Assembly: GCA_035528275.1 (NCBI GenBank)
Contig: DATKYV010000276.1
Span: 1 to 13,637 of the forward strand
DNA: 13,637 nucleotides
Origin: DATKYV01 sp035528275
Lineage (GTDB): Bacteria; Acidobacteriota; Terriglobia; UBA7540
Direction: 5' to 3'
This document shows, piece after piece, positions 13,472 to 13,637 of the stretch (position 1 is its first letter; every line of letters begins with the position of its first letter). The position numbers were made by a program, and so were the translations under genes. The notes below the pieces were generated by a model, which worked only from the letters and a program-made list of their open reading frames with translations, searched no databases and was not told the DNA's origin.

Positions 13472-13637
13472 AATGATCTCCAGAACCACAGACCCTGAGG
13501 AGACTGTCTCAGAACTTCGTACTCAAAGCAGTGAAACAGCACGTTCGCGAGCCGATCAACGCCTCGACGCAGATTGGCCGGGGCGAGACTTCAGGCCAGG
13601 GCGAGTTTTCCGGCCGCCCAAGCCTTCTGCATGCGTT

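Noticed and set aside
13473..13637. 55-codon open frame running off the right edge, and a palindrome GAGACTGTCTC resembling an IS end
   Set aside because: There is no SD, the composition is Arg/Pro-rich and there is no recognisable family; the palindrome alone is too short to support an insertion sequence.

Overview
The window is about 60% G+C by eye and gene-dense, and looks like an Acidobacteriota-type chromosome. That placement is an inference. It rests on the two-anchor succinate dehydrogenase, the GC-rich palindromic intergenic elements, the secreted GH116-type glucosidase, and the frequent TTG/GTG starts behind strong Shine-Dalgarno (SD) sites. No phage, plasmid, tRNA, rRNA or CRISPR signal was seen.

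Layout. (1) Positions 2-2710, plus strand: the end of a succinate dehydrogenase operon in the order sdhA (3' part only), sdhC, sdhD, sdhB. Both membrane anchors carry the same YHxxxGxRxxLxE motif, which suggests a two-haem enzyme. Palindromic elements sit in the sdhC-sdhD gap and after sdhB. (2) Positions 5642-2798, minus strand: a complete regulatory unit. It comprises a near-consensus promoter, a SAM-I (S-box) riboswitch, an intrinsic terminator, a threonine-synthase-family PLP enzyme, a MoaD/ThiS-family sulfur carrier and a homoserine kinase. (3) Positions 6316-5774, minus: a small class I SAM-dependent methyltransferase. (4) Positions 8907-6502, minus: a secreted GH116 beta-glucosidase/glucosylceramidase, divergent from alkD (9165-9878, plus), which encodes an AlkD-type DNA alkylation-repair glycosylase. 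(5) Positions 11584-9917, minus: a secreted, probably TIM-barrel, glycosidase-like protein that I cannot assign firmly. (6) Positions 13338-11692, minus: a ThiH/HydG-like radical SAM enzyme fused at its C terminus to a hemerythrin-like diiron domain.

The main result is the SAM-I riboswitch in front of genes that would normally be labelled threonine biosynthesis. A SAM-sensing OFF switch fits methionine synthesis, not threonine synthesis. Between the O-phosphohomoserine-making kinase and the O-phosphohomoserine-using PLP enzyme lies a sulfur-carrier gene. I infer that the cluster may make homocysteine from O-phosphohomoserine and a carrier thiocarboxylate, by analogy with CysO/CysM cysteine synthesis and with the HcyS route of Wolinella. 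This is a hypothesis, not a demonstrated function. The second notable item is the radical SAM-hemerythrin fusion.
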